From the NCBI RefSeq assembly GCF_051014685.1, contig NW_027478460.1, forward strand, positions 434,001 to 498,000: a DNA stretch of 64,000 nt, written 5' to 3'. Below the pieces are notes generated by a model. It had not been told where the DNA came from and made no database searches. It was given only the letters and a program-made list of their open reading frames with translations. Origin of the DNA: Ptiloglossa arizonensis (Eukaryota; Arthropoda; Insecta; Hymenoptera; Colletidae). Shown here in pieces: positions 40,725 to 55,039 of the stretch. How positions within the stretch are numbered: position 1 is the stretch's first letter; each line of letters opens with the position of its first letter. Position numbers and translations under genes: made by a program.

Positions 40725-43430
40725 TTTCTCAAGCGTTTCTTACCTCCAAACTGCCATATCTCGCGAACGGATTGACCAATCCGCAATATTTCTGTTGCAT
40801 CTGAAAGTAGAAACTCGCCCGATTACAACGGTATGCGCACTTTTCCCCTAGGCCGTTCTAGTTATTCGTGTCGAGCATCAGAACTGCGAAAATTTTGAGT
40901 TTCTCAAGCGTTTCTTACATCCAAACTGCCATATCTAGCGAACGGATTCACCAATCCGCAAAATTTCTGTTGCATCTGAAAGTATAAACTCGCCAGATTA
41001 CAACGGTATGCGTTCTTCTCCCCTAGGCCGCTCTAGTTACTCGTTTCGAGCATCAGAGCTGCGAAAATTTTGAGTTTCTCAAGTGTTTCTTATCTCCAAA
41101 CTGCCATATCTCGCGAACGGATTGATCAATCCGCAAAATTTCTGTTGCACCTGAAAGTAGAAACTCGCCCGATTACAACGGTATGCGCACTTTTCCCCTA
41201 GGCCGTTCTAGTTATTCGTGTCGAGCATCAGAACTGCGAAAATTTTCAGTTTCTCAAGCGTTTCTTACCTCCAAACTGCCATATCTCGCGAACGCATTGA
41301 CCAATCCGCAAAATTTCTGTTGCATCTGAAAGTAGAAACTCGCCCAATTACAACGGTATGCGTACTTCTCCCCTAGGCCGTTCTAGTCAGTCGTTTCGAG
41401 CATCAGAACTGCGAAAATTTTGAGTTTCTCAAGCGTTTCTTACCTCCAAACTGCCATATCTCGCGAACGGATTGACCAATCCGCAAAATTTCTATTGCAT
41501 CTGAAAGTAGAAACTCGCCCGATTACAACGGTATGCGTACTTTTCCCCTAGGCCGTCCTAGTTATTCGTTTCGTGCATCAGAACTGCGAAAATTTTGCGT
41601 TTCCCAAGCGTTTCTTACATCCAAACTGCCATATCTCGCGAACGCATTGACCGATCGGCAAAATTTCTGTTGCATCTGAAAGTAGAAACTCGCCCGATTA
41701 CAACGGTATGCGCACTTTTCCCCTAGGCCGTTCTAGTTACTCGTTTCGAGCATCAGAACTGCGCAAATTTTGAGTTTCTCAAGCGTTTCTTACCTCCAAA
41801 CTGCCATATCTCGCGAAGGGATTGACCAATCCGCAAAATTTCTATTGCATCTGAAAGTAGAAACTCGCCCGATTACATCGGTATGCGTACTTTTCCCCTA
41901 GGCCGTTCTGGTTATTCGTTTCGAGCATCAGAACTGCGAAAATTTGGAGTTTCTCAAGCGTTTCTTACCTCCAAAATGCCACATCTCGCAAACGGATTGA
42001 CCAATCCGCAAAATTTCTGTTGTATCTGAAAGTACAAACTCGCCCGATTACAACGGTATGTGTAGTTTTCCCCTAGGCCGTTCCAGTTATTCGTTTCGAG
42101 CATCAGAACTGCGAAAATTTTGAGTTTCTCAAGCGTTTCTTACCTCCAAACTGCCATATCTCGCGAACGGATTGACCAATCCGCAAAATTTCTATTGCAT
42201 CTGAAAGTAGAAACTCGCCCGATTACGACGGTATGTGTAGTTTTCGCCTAGGCCGTTCCAGTTATTCGTTTCGAGCATCAGAACTGCGAAAATTTTGAGT
42301 TTCTCAAGCGTTTCTTATCTCCAAACTGCCATATCTCGCGAACGGATTGATCAATCCGCAAAATTTCTGTTGCATCTGAAAGTAGAAACTCGCCCGATTA
42401 CAACGGTATGCGTACTTTTCCCCTAGGCCGTCCTAGTTATTCGTTTCGTGCATCAGGACTGCGAAAATTTTGCGTTTCCCAAGCGTTTCTTACATCCAAA
42501 CTGCCATATCTCGCGAACGCATTGACCGATCGGCAAAATTTCTGTTGCATCTGAAAGTAGAAACTCGCCCGATTACAACGGTATGCGCACTTTTCCCCTA
42601 GGCCGTTCTAGTTACTCGTTTCGAGCATCAGAACTGCGAAAATTTTGAGTTTCTCAAGCGTTTCTTATCTCCAAACTGCCATATCTCGCGAACGGATCGA
42701 CCAATCCGCAAAATTTCTGTTGCATCTGCAAGTAGAAACTCGCCCGATTACAATGGTATGCGTACTTTTCCCGTAGGCCGTTCTAGTTATTCGTTTCGAG
42801 CATCAGAACTGCGCAAATTTTGAGTTTCTCAAGCGTTTCTTACCTCCAAACTGCCATATCTCGCGAAGGGATTGACCAATCCGCAAAATTTCTATTGCAT
42901 CTGAAAGTAGAAACTCGCCCGATTACATCGGTATGCGTACTTTTCCCCTAGGCCGTTCTGGTTATTCGTTTCGAGCATCAGAACTGCGAAAATTTGGAGT
43001 TTCTCAAGCGTTTCTTACCTCCAAAATGCCACATCTCGCAAACGGATTGACCAATCCGCAAAATTTCTGTTGTATCTGAAAGTACAAACTCGCCCGATTA
43101 CAACAGCATGTGTAGTTTTCCCCTAGGCCGTTCCAGTTATTCGTTTCGAGCATCAGAACTGCGAAAATTTTGAGTTTCTCAAGCGTTTCTTACCTCCAAA
43201 CTGCCATATCTCGCGAACGGAATGACCGATCCGCATAATTTCTGTTGCATCTGAAAGTAGAAACTCGCCCGATTACAACGGTATGCGTGCTTTTCCCCTA
43301 GGCCGTTCTAGTTATTCGTGTCGAGCATCAGAACTGCGAAAATTTTGAGTTTCTCAAGCGTTTCTTACCTTCAAACTGCCATATCTCGCGAACGGATTGA
43401 CCAATCCGCAATATTTCTGTTGCATCTGAA
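40725..43430 (+). repeat. 14-mer HOR, copy 2, with one extra monomer
   Basis: Matches 38,275-40,110 with a 2,450-bp shift up to about 42,560. It then gains one monomer (GATCGACC, GCATCTGCAAG, ACAATGG, CCCGTAGG), so the following GAAGGGATTG and ACAACAGCATG monomers match 40,240-40,800 with a 2,625-bp shift. The inserted block is shared with about 45.4 kb, 55.1 kb and 56.7 kb. Confidence 0.82.
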
Positions 43431-46400
43431 AGTAGAAACTCGCCCGATTACAACGGTATGCGCAATTTTCCCCTAGGCCGTTCTAGTTATTCGTGTCGAG
43501 AATCAGAACTGCGAAAATTTTGAGTTTCTCAAGCGTTTCTTACCTCCAAACTGCCATATCTCGCGAACGGATTCACCAATCCGCAAAATTTCTGTTGCAT
43601 CTGAAAGTAGAAACTCGCCCGATTACAACGGTATGCGTACTTTTCCCTTAGGCCGCTCTAGTTACTCGTTTCGAGCATCAGAGCTGCGAAAATTTTGAGT
43701 TTCTCAAGCGTTTCTTATCTCCAAACTGCCATATCTCGCGAACGGATTGATCAATCCGCAAAATTTCTGTTGCATCTGAAAGTAGAAACTCGCCCGATTA
43801 CAACGGTATGCGCACTTTTCCCCTAGGCCGTTCTAGTTATTCGTGTCGAGCATCAGAACTGCGAACATTTTGAGTTTCTCAAGCGTTTCTTACCTCCAAA
43901 CTGCCATATCTCGCGAACGCATTGACCAATCCGCAAAATTTCTGTTGCATCTGAAAGTAGAAACTCGCCCGATTACAACGGTATGCGTACTTCTCCCCTA
44001 GGCCGTTCTAGTCAGTCGTTTCGAGCATCATAACTGCGAAAATTTTGAGTTTCTCAAGCGTTTCTTACCTCCAAACTGCCATATCTCGCGAACGCATTGA
44101 CCAATCCGCAAAATTTCTGTTGCATCTGAAAGTAGAAACTCGCCCGATTACAACGGTATGCGCACTTTTCCCCTAGGCCGTTCTAGTTATTCGTGTCGAG
44201 CATCAGAACTGCGAAAATTTTGAATTTCTCAAGCGTTTCTTATCTCCAAACTGCCATATCTCGCGAACGGATTGATCAGTCCGCAAAATTTCTTTTGCAT
44301 CTGAAACTAGAAATTCGCCCGATTGCAACGGTGTGCGCACTTTCCCCCTAGGCCTTTCTAGTTATTCGTGTCGAGCATCAGAACTGCGAAAATTTTGAGT
44401 TTCTCAAGCGTTTCTTACCTCCAAACTGCCATATCTCGCGAACGGATTGACCAATCCGCAAAATTTCTGTTGCATCTGAAAGTAGAAACTCGCTCGATTA
44501 CAACGGTATGTGTAGTTTTCCCCTAGGCCGTTCCAGTTATTCGTTTCGAGCATCAGAAATGCGAAAATTTTGAGTTTCTCAAGCGTTTCTTACATCCAAA
44601 CTGCCATATCTCCCGAACGGATTGTCCGATCCGCATAATTTCTGTTGCATCTGAAAGTAGAAACTCGCCCGATTACAACTGTATGCGCACTTTTCCCCTA
44701 GGCCGTTCTAGTTATTCGTTTCGAGCATCAGAACTGCGCAAATCTTGAGTTTCTCAAGCGTTTCTTACCTCCAAACTGCCATATCTCGCGAACGGATTGA
44801 CCAATCCGCAATATTTCTGTTGCATCTGAAAGTACAAACTCGCCCGATTACAACGGTATGAGTAGCTTTCCCCTAGGCCGTTCCAGTTATTCGTTTCGAG
44901 TATCAGAACTGCGAAAATTTTGAGTTTCCCAAGCGTTTCTTACATCCAAACTGCCATATCTCGCGAACGGATTGACCGATCCGCAAAATTTCTGTTGCAT
45001 CTGAAAGTAGAAACTCGCCCGATTACAACGGTATACGCACTTTTCCCCTAGGCCGTTCTAGTTATTCGTGTCGAGCATCAGAACTGCGAAAATTTTGAGT
45101 TTCTCAAGCGTTTCTTACATCCAAACTGCCATATCTAGCGAACGGATTCACCAATCCGCAAAATTTCTGTTGCATCTGAAAGTATAAACTCGCCAGATTA
45201 CAACGGTATGCGTTCTTCTCCCCTAGGCCGCTCTAGTTACTCGTTTCGAGCATCAGAGCTGCGAATATTTTGAGTTTCTCAAGTGTTTCTTATCTCCAAA
45301 CTGCCATATCTCGCGAACGGATTGATCAATCCGCAAAATTTCTGTTGCACCTGAAAGTAGAAACTCGCCCGATTACAACGGTATGCGCACTTTTCCCCTA
45401 GGCCGTTCTAGTTACTCGTTTCGAGCATCAGAACTGCGAAAATTTTCAGTTTCTCAAGCGTTTCTTATCTCCAAACTGCCATATCTCGCGAACGGATCGA
45501 CCAATCCGCAAAATTTCTGTTGCATCTGCAAGTAGAAACTCGCCCGATTACAATGGTATGCGTACTTTTCCAGTAGGCCGTTCTAGTTATTCGTTTCGAG
45601 CATCAGAACTGCGCAAATTTTGAGTTTCTCAAGCGTTTCTTACCTCCAAACTGCCATATCTCGCGAAGGGATTGACCAATCCGCAAAATTTCTATTGCAT
45701 CTGAAAGTAGAAACTCGCCCGATTACATCGGTATGCGTACTTTTCCCCTAGGCCGTTCTGGTTATTCGTTTCGAGCATCAGAACTGCGAAAATTTGGAGT
45801 TTCTCAAGCGTTTCTTACCTCCAAAATGCCACATCTCGCAAACGGATTGACCAATCCGCAAAATTTCTGTTGTATCTGAAAGTACAAACTCGCCCGATTA
45901 CAACGGTATGTGTAGTTTTCCCCTAGGCCGTTCCAGTTATTCGTTTCGAGCATCAGAACTGCGAAAATTTTGAGTTTCTCAAGCGTTTCTTACCTCCAAA
46001 CTGCCATATCTCGCGAACGGAATGACCGATCCGCATAATTTCTGTTGCATCTGAAAGTAGAAACTCGCCCGATTACAACGGTATGCGTGCTTTTCCCCTA
46101 GGCCGTTCTAGTTATTCGTGTCGAGCATCAGAACTGCGAAAATTTTGAGTTTCTCAAGCGTTTCTTACCTTCAAACTGCCATATCTCGCGAACGGATTGA
46201 CCAATCCGCAATATTTCTGTTGCATCTGAAAGTAGAAACTCGCCCGATTACAACGGTATGCGCAATTTTCCCCTAGGCCGTTCTAGTTATTCGTGTCGAG
46301 AATCAGAACTGCGAAAATTTTGAGTTTCTCAAGCGTTTCTTACCTCCAAACTGCCATATCTCGCGAACGCATTGACCAATCCGCAAAATTTCTGTTGCAT

Positions 46401-49400
46401 CTGAAAGTAGAAACTCGCCCAATTACAACGGTATGCGTACTTCTCCCCTAGGCCGTTCTAGTCAGTCGTTTGGAGCATCAGAACTGCGTAAATTTTGAGT
46501 TTCTCAAGCGTTTCTTACCTCCAAACTGCCATATCTCGCGAACGGATTGACCAATCCGCAAAATTTCTATTGCATCTGAAAGTAGAAACTCGCCCGATTA
46601 CGACGGTATGTGTAGTTTTCGCCTAGGCCGTTCCAGTTATTCGTTTCGAGCATCAGAACTGCGAAAATTTTGAGTTTCTCAAGCGTTTCTTACATCCAAA
46701 CTGCCATATCTCCCGAACGGATTGTCCGATCCGCATAATTTCTGTTGCATCTGAAAGTAGAAACTCGCCCGATTACAACTGTATGCGCACTTTTCCCCTA
46801 GGCCGTTCTAGTTATTCGTTTCGAGCATCAGAACTGCGCAAATCTTGAGTTTCTCAAGCGTTTCTTACCTCCAAACTGCCATATCTCGCGAACGGATTGA
46901 CCAATCCGCAATATTTCTGTTGCATCTGAAAGTACAAACTCGCCCGATTACAACGGTATGTGTAGCTTTCCCCTAGGCCGTTCCAGTTATTCGTTTCGAG
47001 TATCAGAACTGCGAAAATTTTGAGTTTCCCAAGCGTTTCTTACATCCAAACTGCCATATCTCGCGAACGGATTGACCGATCCGCAAAATTTCTGTTGCAT
47101 CTGAAAGTAGAAACTCGCCCGATTACAACGGTATACGCACTTTTCCCCTAGGCCGTTCTAGTTATTCGTGTCGAGCATCAGAACTGCGAAAATTTTGAGT
47201 TTCTGAAGCGTTTCTTACCTCCAAACTGCCATATCTCGCGAACGGATTGACCAATCCGCAAAATTTTTATTGCATCTGAAAGTAGAAACTCGCCCGATTA
47301 CAACGGTATGCGCACTTTTCCCCTAGGCCGTTCTAGTTACTCGTTTCGAGCATCAGAACTGCGAAAATTTTGAGTTTCTCAAGCGTTTCTTATCTCCAAA
47401 CTGCCATATCTCGCGAACGGATCGACCAATCCGCAAAATTTCTGTTGCATCTGCAAGTAGAAACTCGCCCGATTACAACGGTATGCGTACTTTTCCCCTA
47501 GGCAGTTCTAGTTATTCGTTTCGTGCATCAGAACTGCGCAAATTTTGAGTTTCTCAAGCGTTTCTTACATCCAAACTGCCATATCTCGCGAACGGATTGA
47601 TCAATCCGCAAAATTTCTGTTGCTTCTGAAAGTAGAAACTCGCCCGATTACAACGGTATGCGCACTTTTCCCCTAGGCCGTTCTAGTCATTCGTTTCGAG
47701 CATCAGATCTGCGCAAATTTTGAGTTTCTCAAGCGTTTCTTACCTCCAAACTGCCATATCTCGCGAACGGATTGACAAATCCGCAAAATTTCTGTTGCAT
47801 CTGAAAGTAGAAACTCGCCCGATTACAACGGTATGCGCACTTTTCCCCTAGGCCGTTCTAGTTATTCGTGTCAAGCATCAGAACTGCGAAAATTTTGAGT
47901 TTCTCAAGCGTTTCTTACCTCCAAACTGCCATATCTCGCGAACGGAATCACCAATCCGCAAAATTTCTGTTGCATCTGAAAGTAGAAACTCGCCCGATTA
48001 AAACGGTATGCGCACTTTTCCCCTAGGCCGTTCTAGTTACTCGTTTCGAGCATCAGAGCTGCGAAAATTTTGAGTTTCTCAAGCGTTTCTTACCTCCAAA
48101 CTGCCATATCTCGCGATCGGATGGATCAATCCGCAAAATTTCTGTTGCATCTGAAAGTAGAAACTCGCCCGATTACAACGGTATGCGTACTTTTCCCCTA
48201 GGCTGTTCTAGTTATTCGTTTCGTGCATCAGAACTGCGAAAATTTTGCGTTTCTCAAGCGTTTCTTACATCCAAACTGCCATATCTCGCGAACGGATTGA
48301 CCGATCCGCAAAATTTCTGTTGCATCTGAAAGTAGAAACTCGCCCGATTACAACGGTATGCGCACTTTTCCCCTAGGCCGTTCTAGTTACTCGTTTCGAG
48401 CATCAGAACTGCGAAAATTTTGAGTTTCTCAAGCGTTTCTTATCTCCAAACTGCCATATCTCGCGAACGGATTGACCAATCCGCAAAATTTCTGTTGCAT
48501 CTGAAAGTAGAAACTCGCCCGATTACAACGGTATGCGTACTACTCCCCTAGGCCGTTCTTGTCAGTCGTTTCGAGCATCAGAACTGCGAAAATTTTGAAT
48601 TTCTCAAGCGTTTCTTACCTCCAAACTGCCATATCTCGCGAACGGATTGACCAATCCGCAATATTTCTGTTGCATCTGAAAGTACAAACTCGCCCGATTA
48701 CAACGGTATGTGTAGTTTTCCCCTAGGCCGTTCCAGTTATTCGTTTCGAGCATCAGAACTGCGAAAATTTTGAGTTTCTCAAGCGTTTCTTACATCCAAA
48801 CTGCCATATCTCGCGAACGGATTGACCGATCCGCAAAATTTCTGTTGCGTCTGAATGTAGAAACTCGCCCGATTACAACGGTATGCGCACGTTTCCCCTA
48901 GGCCGTTCTAGTTATTCGTGTCGAGCATCAGAACTGCGAAAATTTTGAGTTTCTGAAGCGTTTCTTACCTCCAAACTGCCATATCTCGCGAACGGATTGA
49001 TCAATCCGCAAAATTTCTGTTGCATCTGAAAGTAGAAGCTCGCCCGATTACAACGGTATGCGCACTTTTCCCCTAGGCCGTTCTAGTTATTCGTGTCGAG
49101 CATCAGAACTGCGAAAATTTTGAGTTTCTCAAGCGTTTCTTACCTCCAAACTGCCATATCTCGCGAACGGATCGACCAATCCGCAAAATTTCTGTTGCAT
49201 CTGCAAGTAGAAACTCGCCCGATTACAACGGTATGCGTACTTTTCCCCTAGGCCGTTCTAGTTATTCGTGTCGAGCATCAGAACTGCGAAAATTTTGAGT
49301 TTCTCAAGCGTTTCTTACCTCCAAACTGCCATATCTCGCGAACGGATTGACCAATCCGCAAAATTTCTGTTGCATCTGAAAGTAGAAACTCGCCCGATTA

Positions 49401-50489
49401 CAACGGTATGCGCACTTTTCCCCTAGGCCGTTCTAGTTATTCGTGTCGAGCATCAGAACTGCGAAAATTTTGAGTTTCTCAAGCGTTTCTTATCTCCAAA
49501 CTGCCAGATCTCGCGAACGGATGGACCAATCCGCAAAATTTCTGTTGCATCTGCAAGTAGAAACTCGCCCGATTACAACGGTATGCGTACTTTTCCCCTA
49601 GGCCGTTCTGGTTATTCGTTTCGAGCATCAGAACTGCGAAAATTTGGAGTTTCTCAAGCGTTTCTTACCTCCAAACTGCCACATCTCGCAAACGGATTGA
49701 CCAATCCGCAAAATTTCTGTTGTATCTGAAAGTACAAACTCGCCCGATTACAACGGTATGTGTAGTTTTCCCCTAGGCCGTTCCAGTTAGTCGTTTCGAG
49801 CTTCAGAACTGCGAAAATTTTGAGTTTCTCAAGCGTTTCTTACATCCAAACTGCCATATCTCGCGAACGGTTTCACCAATCCGCAAAATTTCTGTTGCAT
49901 CTGAAAGTAGAAACTCGCCCGATTACAACGGTATGCGCACTTTTCCCCTAGGCCGTTCTAGTTATTCGTTTCGAGCTTCAGAACTGCGAAAATTTTGAGT
50001 TTCTCAAGCGTTTCTTACATCCAAACTGCCATATCTCGCGAACGGTTTCACCAATCCGCAAAATTTCTGTTGCATCTGAAAGTACAAACTCGCCCGATAC
50101 AACGGTATGTGTAGTTTTCCCCTAGGCCATTCTAGTTATTCGTGTCGAGCATCAGAACTGCGAAAATTTTGAGTTTCTCAAGCGTTTCTTACATCCAAAC
50201 TGCCATATCTCGCGAACGGATTGACAAATCCGCAATATTTCTGTTGCATCTGAAAGTAGAAACTCGCCCGATTACAACGGTATGCGCACTTTTCCCTTAG
50301 GCCGTTCTAGTTATTCGTGTCGAGCATCAGAACTGCGAAAATTTTGAGTTTCTGAAGCGTTTCTTACCTCCAAACTGCCATATCTCGCGAACGGATTGAT
50401 CAATCCGCAAAATTTCTGTTGCATCTGAAAGTAGAAGCTCGCCCGATTACAACGGTGTGCGCACTTTTCCCCTAGGCCGTTCTAGTTAT
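43431..50489 (+). repeat. Array segment: mosaic of blocks shared with other parts of the window
   Basis: No tandem HOR dominates. Blocks include 42,560-43,520 repeated at 45,360-46,320 (2,800-bp shift); the TCCCGAACGGATTGTCC block at 44,611 repeated at 46,711 (2,100-bp shift) and in both 19-mer copies; 47,400-48,080 repeated in the 19-mer copies (GGCAGTTCTAG, TTCGTGCATC, TTGCTTCTG, TCTAGTCATTCG); and 48,556-49,140 repeated at 50,655-51,240. One monomer with GAGCTTCAG and CGGTTTCACC is duplicated in tandem (49,868 and 50,043). A 174-bp monomer with CCCGATACAACGG lies near 50,098. No gene is present. Confidence 0.75.
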
Positions 50490-52764
50490 TCGTGTCGAGC
50501 ATCAGAACTGCGAAAATTTTGAGTTTCTCAAGCGTTTCTTACCTCCAAACTGCCATATCTCGCGAACGGATTGACCAATCCGCAAAATTTCTGTTGCATC
50601 TGAAAGTAGAAACTCGCCCGATTACAACGGTATGCGTACTACTCCCCTAGGCCGTTCTTGTCAGTCGTTTCGAGCATCAGAACTGCGAAAATTTTGAATT
50701 TCTCAAGCGTTTCTTACCTCCAAACTGCCATATCTCGCGAACGGATTGACCAATCCGCAATATTTCTGTTGCATCTGAAAGTACAAACTCGCCCGATTAC
50801 AACGGTATGTGTAGTTTTCCCCTAGGCCGTTCCAGTTATTCGTTTCGAGCATCAGAACTGCGAAAATTTTGAGTTTCTCAAGCGTTTCTTACATCCAAAC
50901 TGCCATATCTCGCGAACGGATTGACCGATCCGCAAAATTTCTGTTGCGTCTGAATGTAGAAACTCGCCCGATTACAACGGTATGCGCACGTTTCCCCTAG
51001 GCCGTTCTAGTTATTCGTGTCGAGCATCAGAACTGCGAAAATTTTGAGTTTCTGAAGCGTTTCTTACCTCCAAACTGCCATATCTCGCGAACGGATTGAT
51101 CAATCCGCAAAATTTCTGTTGCATCTGAAAGTAGAAGCTCGCCCGATTACAACGGTATGCGCACTTTTCCCCTAGGCCGTTCTAGTTATTCGTGTCGAGC
51201 ATCAGAACTGCGAAAATTTTGAGTTTCTCAAGCGTTTCTTACCTCCAAACTGCCATATCTCGCGAACGGATTGACCAATCCGCAAAATTTCTGTTGCATC
51301 TGAAAGTAGAAACTCGCTCGATTACAACGGTATGTGTAGTTTTCCCCTAGGCCGTTCCAGTTATTCGTTTCGAGCATCAGAACTGTGAAAATTTGGAGTT
51401 TCTCAAGCGTTTCTGACCTCCAAACTGCCACATCTCGCAAACGGATTTACAAATCCGCAAAATTTCTGTTGTATCTGAAAGTACAAACTCGCCCGATTAC
51501 AACGGTATGTGTAGTTTTCCCCTAGGCCGTTCCAGTTATTCGTTTCGAGCATCAGAAATGCGAAAATTTTGAGTTTCTCAAGCGTTTCTTACCTCCAAAC
51601 TGCCATATCTCGCGAACGGATTGACCAATCCGCAATATTTCTGTTGCATCTGAAAGTAGAAACTCGCCCGATTACAACGGTATGCGCACTTTTCCCCTAG
51701 GCCGTTCTAGTTATTCGTGTCGAGCATCAGAACTGCGAAAATTTTGAGTTTCTCAAGCGTTTCTTACATCCAAACTGCCATATCTAGCGAACGGATTCAC
51801 CAATCCGCAAAATTTCTGTTGCATCTGAAAGTATAAACTCGCCAGATTACAACGGTATGCGTTCTTCTCCCCTAGGCCGCTCTAGTTACTCGTTTCGAGC
51901 ATCAGAGCTGCGAAAATTTTGAGTTTCTCAAGTGTTTCTTATCTCCAAACTGCCATATCTCGCGAACGGATTGATCAATCCGCAAAATTTCTGTTGCACC
52001 TGAAAGTAGAAACTCGCCCGATTACAACGGTATGCGCACTTTTCCCCTAGGCCGTTCTAGTTATTCGTGTCGAGCATCAGAACTGCGAAAATTTTCAGTT
52101 TCTCAAGCGTTTCTTACCTCCAAACTGCCATATCTCGCGAACGCATTGACCAATCCGCAAAATTTCTGTTGCACCTGAAAGTAGAAACTCGCCCAATTAC
52201 AACGGTATGCGTACTTCTCCCCTAGGCCGTTCTAGTCAGTCGTTTCGAGCATCAGAACTGCGAAAATTTTGAGTTTCTCAAGCGTTTCTTACCTCCAAAC
52301 TGCCATATCTCGCGAACGGATTGACCAATCCGCAAAATTTCTATTGCATCTGAAAGTAGAAACTCGCCCGATTACGACGGTATGTGTAGTTTTCGCCTAG
52401 GCCGTTCCAGTTATTCGTTTCGAGCATCAGAACTGCGAAAATTTTGAGTTTCTCAAGCGTTTCTTATCTCCAAACTGCCATATCTCGCGAACGGATTGAT
52501 CAATCCGCAAAATTTCTGTTGCATCTGAAAGTAGAAACTCGCCCGATTACAACGGTATGCGTAATTTTCCCCTAGGCCGTCCTAGTTATTCGTTTCGTGC
52601 ATCAGAACTGCGAAAATTTTGCGTTTCCCAAGCGTTTCTTACATCCAAACTGCCATATCTCGCGAACGCATTGACCGATCGGCAAAATTTCTGTTGCATC
52701 TGAAAGTAGAAACTCGCCCGATTACAACGGTATGCGCACTTTTCCCCTAGGCCGTTCTAGTTAC
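50490..52764 (+). repeat. 13-mer HOR, copy 1 (2,275 bp)
   Basis: Markers TTCTTGTCAG at 50,655, AATTTGGAG near 51,390, ATATCTAGCG at 51,780, TTGCACCTG twice, and GTAATTTTCCCCTAGG near 52,561 all recur exactly 2,275 bp downstream. The part from 51,570 to 52,700 is close to the 14-mer HOR at 38.3-40.1 kb but lacks one monomer of it, so the two HORs share ancestry. Confidence 0.87.
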
Positions 52765-55039
52765 CCGTTTCGAGCATCAGAACTGCGAAAATTTTGAGTT
52801 TCTCAAGCGTTTCTTATCTCCAAACTGCCATATCTCGCGAACGGATTGACCAATCCGCAAAATTTCTGTTGCATCTGAAAGTAGAAACTCGCCCGATTAC
52901 AACGGTATGCGTACTACTCCCCTAGGCCGTTCTTGTCAGTCGTTTCGAGCATCAGAACTGCGAAAATTTTGAATTTCTCAAGCGTTTCTTACCTCCAAAC
53001 TGCCATATCTCGCGAACGGATTGACCAATCCGCAATATTTCTGTTGCATCTGAAAGTACAAACTCGCCCGATTACAACGGTATGTGTAGTTTTCCCCTAG
53101 GCCGTTCCAGTTATTCGTTTCGAGCATCAGAACTGCGAAAATTTTGAGTTTCTCAAGCGTTTCTTACATCCAAACTGCCATATCTCGCGAACGGATTGAC
53201 CGATCCGCAAAATTTCTGTTGCGTCTGAATGTAGAAACTCGCCCGATTACAACGGTATGCGCACGTTTCCCCTAGGCCGTTCTAGTTATTCGTGTCGAGC
53301 ATCAGAACTGCGAAAATTTTGAGTTTCTGAAGCGTTTCTTACCTCCAAACTGCCATATCTCGCGAACGGATTGATCAATCCGCAAAATTTCTGTTGCATC
53401 TGAAAGTAGAAGCTCGCCCGATTACAACGGTATGCGCACTTTTCCCCTAGGCCGTTCTAGTTATTCGTGTCGAGCATCAGAACTGCGAAAATTTTGAGTT
53501 TCTCAAGCGTTTCTTACCTCCAAACTGCCATATCTCGCGAACGGATTGACCAATCCGCAAAATTTCTGTTGCATCTGAAAGTAGAAACTCGCTCGATTAC
53601 AACGGTATGTGTAGTTTTCCCCTAGGCCGTTCCAGTTATTCGTTTCGAGCATCAGAACTGTGAAAATTTGGAGTTTCTCAAGCGTTTCTGACCTCCAAAC
53701 TGCCACATCTCGCAAACGGATTTACAAATCCGCAAAATTTCTGTTGTATCTGAAAGTACAAACTCGCCCGATTACAACGGTATGTGTAGTTTTCCCCTAG
53801 GCCGTTCCAGTTATTCGTTTCGAGCATCAGAAATGCGAAAATTTTGAGTTTCTCAAGCGTTTCTTACCTCCAAACTGCCATATCTCGCGAACGGATTGAC
53901 CAATCCGCAATATTTCTGTTGCATCTGAAAGTAGAAACTCGCCCGATTACAACGGTATGCGCACTTTTCCCCTAGGCCGTTCTAGTTATTCGTGTCGAGC
54001 ATCAGAACTGCGAAAATTTTGAGTTTCTCAAGCGTTTCTTACATCCAAACTGCCATATCTAGCGAACGGATTCACCAATCCGCAAAATTTCTGTTGCATC
54101 TGAAAGTATAAACTCGCCAGATTACAACGGTATGCGTTCTTCTCCCCTAGGCCGCTCTAGTTACTCGTTTCGAGCATCAGAGCTGCGAAAATTTTGAGTT
54201 TCTCAAGTGTTTCTTATCTCCAAACTGCCATATCTCGCGAACGGATTGATCAATCCGCAAAATTTCTGTTGCACCTGAAAGTAGAAACTCGCCCGATTAC
54301 AACGGTATGCGCACTTTTCCCCTAGGCCGTTCTAGTTATTCGTGTCGAGCATCAGAACTGCGAAAATTTTCAGTTTCTCAAGCGTTTCTTACCTCCAAAC
54401 TGCCATATCTCGCGAACGCATTGACCAATCCGCAAAATTTCTGTTGCACCTGAAAGTAGAAACTCGCCCAATTACAACGGTATGCGTACTTCTCCCCTAG
54501 GCCGTTCTAGTCAGTCGTTTCGAGCATCAGAACTGCGAAAATTTTGAGTTTCTCAAGCGTTTCTTACCTCCAAACTGCCATATCTCGCGAACGGATTGAC
54601 CAATCCGCAAAATTTCTATTGCATCTGAAAGTAGAAACTCGCCCGATTACGACGGTATGTGTAGTTTTCGCCTAGGCCGTTCCAGTTATTCGTTTCGAGC
54701 ATCAGAACTGCGAAAATTTTGAGTTTCTCAAGCGTTTCTTATCTCCAAACTGCCATATCTCGCGAACGGATTGATCAATCCGCAAAATTTCTGTTGCATC
54801 TGAAAGTAGAAACTCGCCCGATTACAACGGTATGCGTAATTTTCCCCTAGGCCGTCCTAGTTATTCGTTTCGTGCATCAGAACTGCGAAAATTTTGCGTT
54901 TCCCAAGCGTTTCTTACATCCAAACTGCCATATCTCGCGAACGCATTGACCGATCGGCAAAATTTCTGTTGCATCTGAAAGTAGAAACTCGCCCGATTAC
55001 AACGGTATGCGCACTTTTCCCCTAGGCCGTTCTAGTTAC
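52765..55039 (+). repeat. 13-mer HOR, copy 2 (2,275 bp)
   Basis: Tandem copy of the preceding 2,275 bp. I saw the same state at every diagnostic site checked inside the unit. The boundary monomer differs (TTACCCGTTTCG near 52,763 against TTACTCGTTTCG near 55,038). Similarity at this shift continues to about 55,115, where GATCGACC replaces GATTGACC. Confidence 0.87.
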
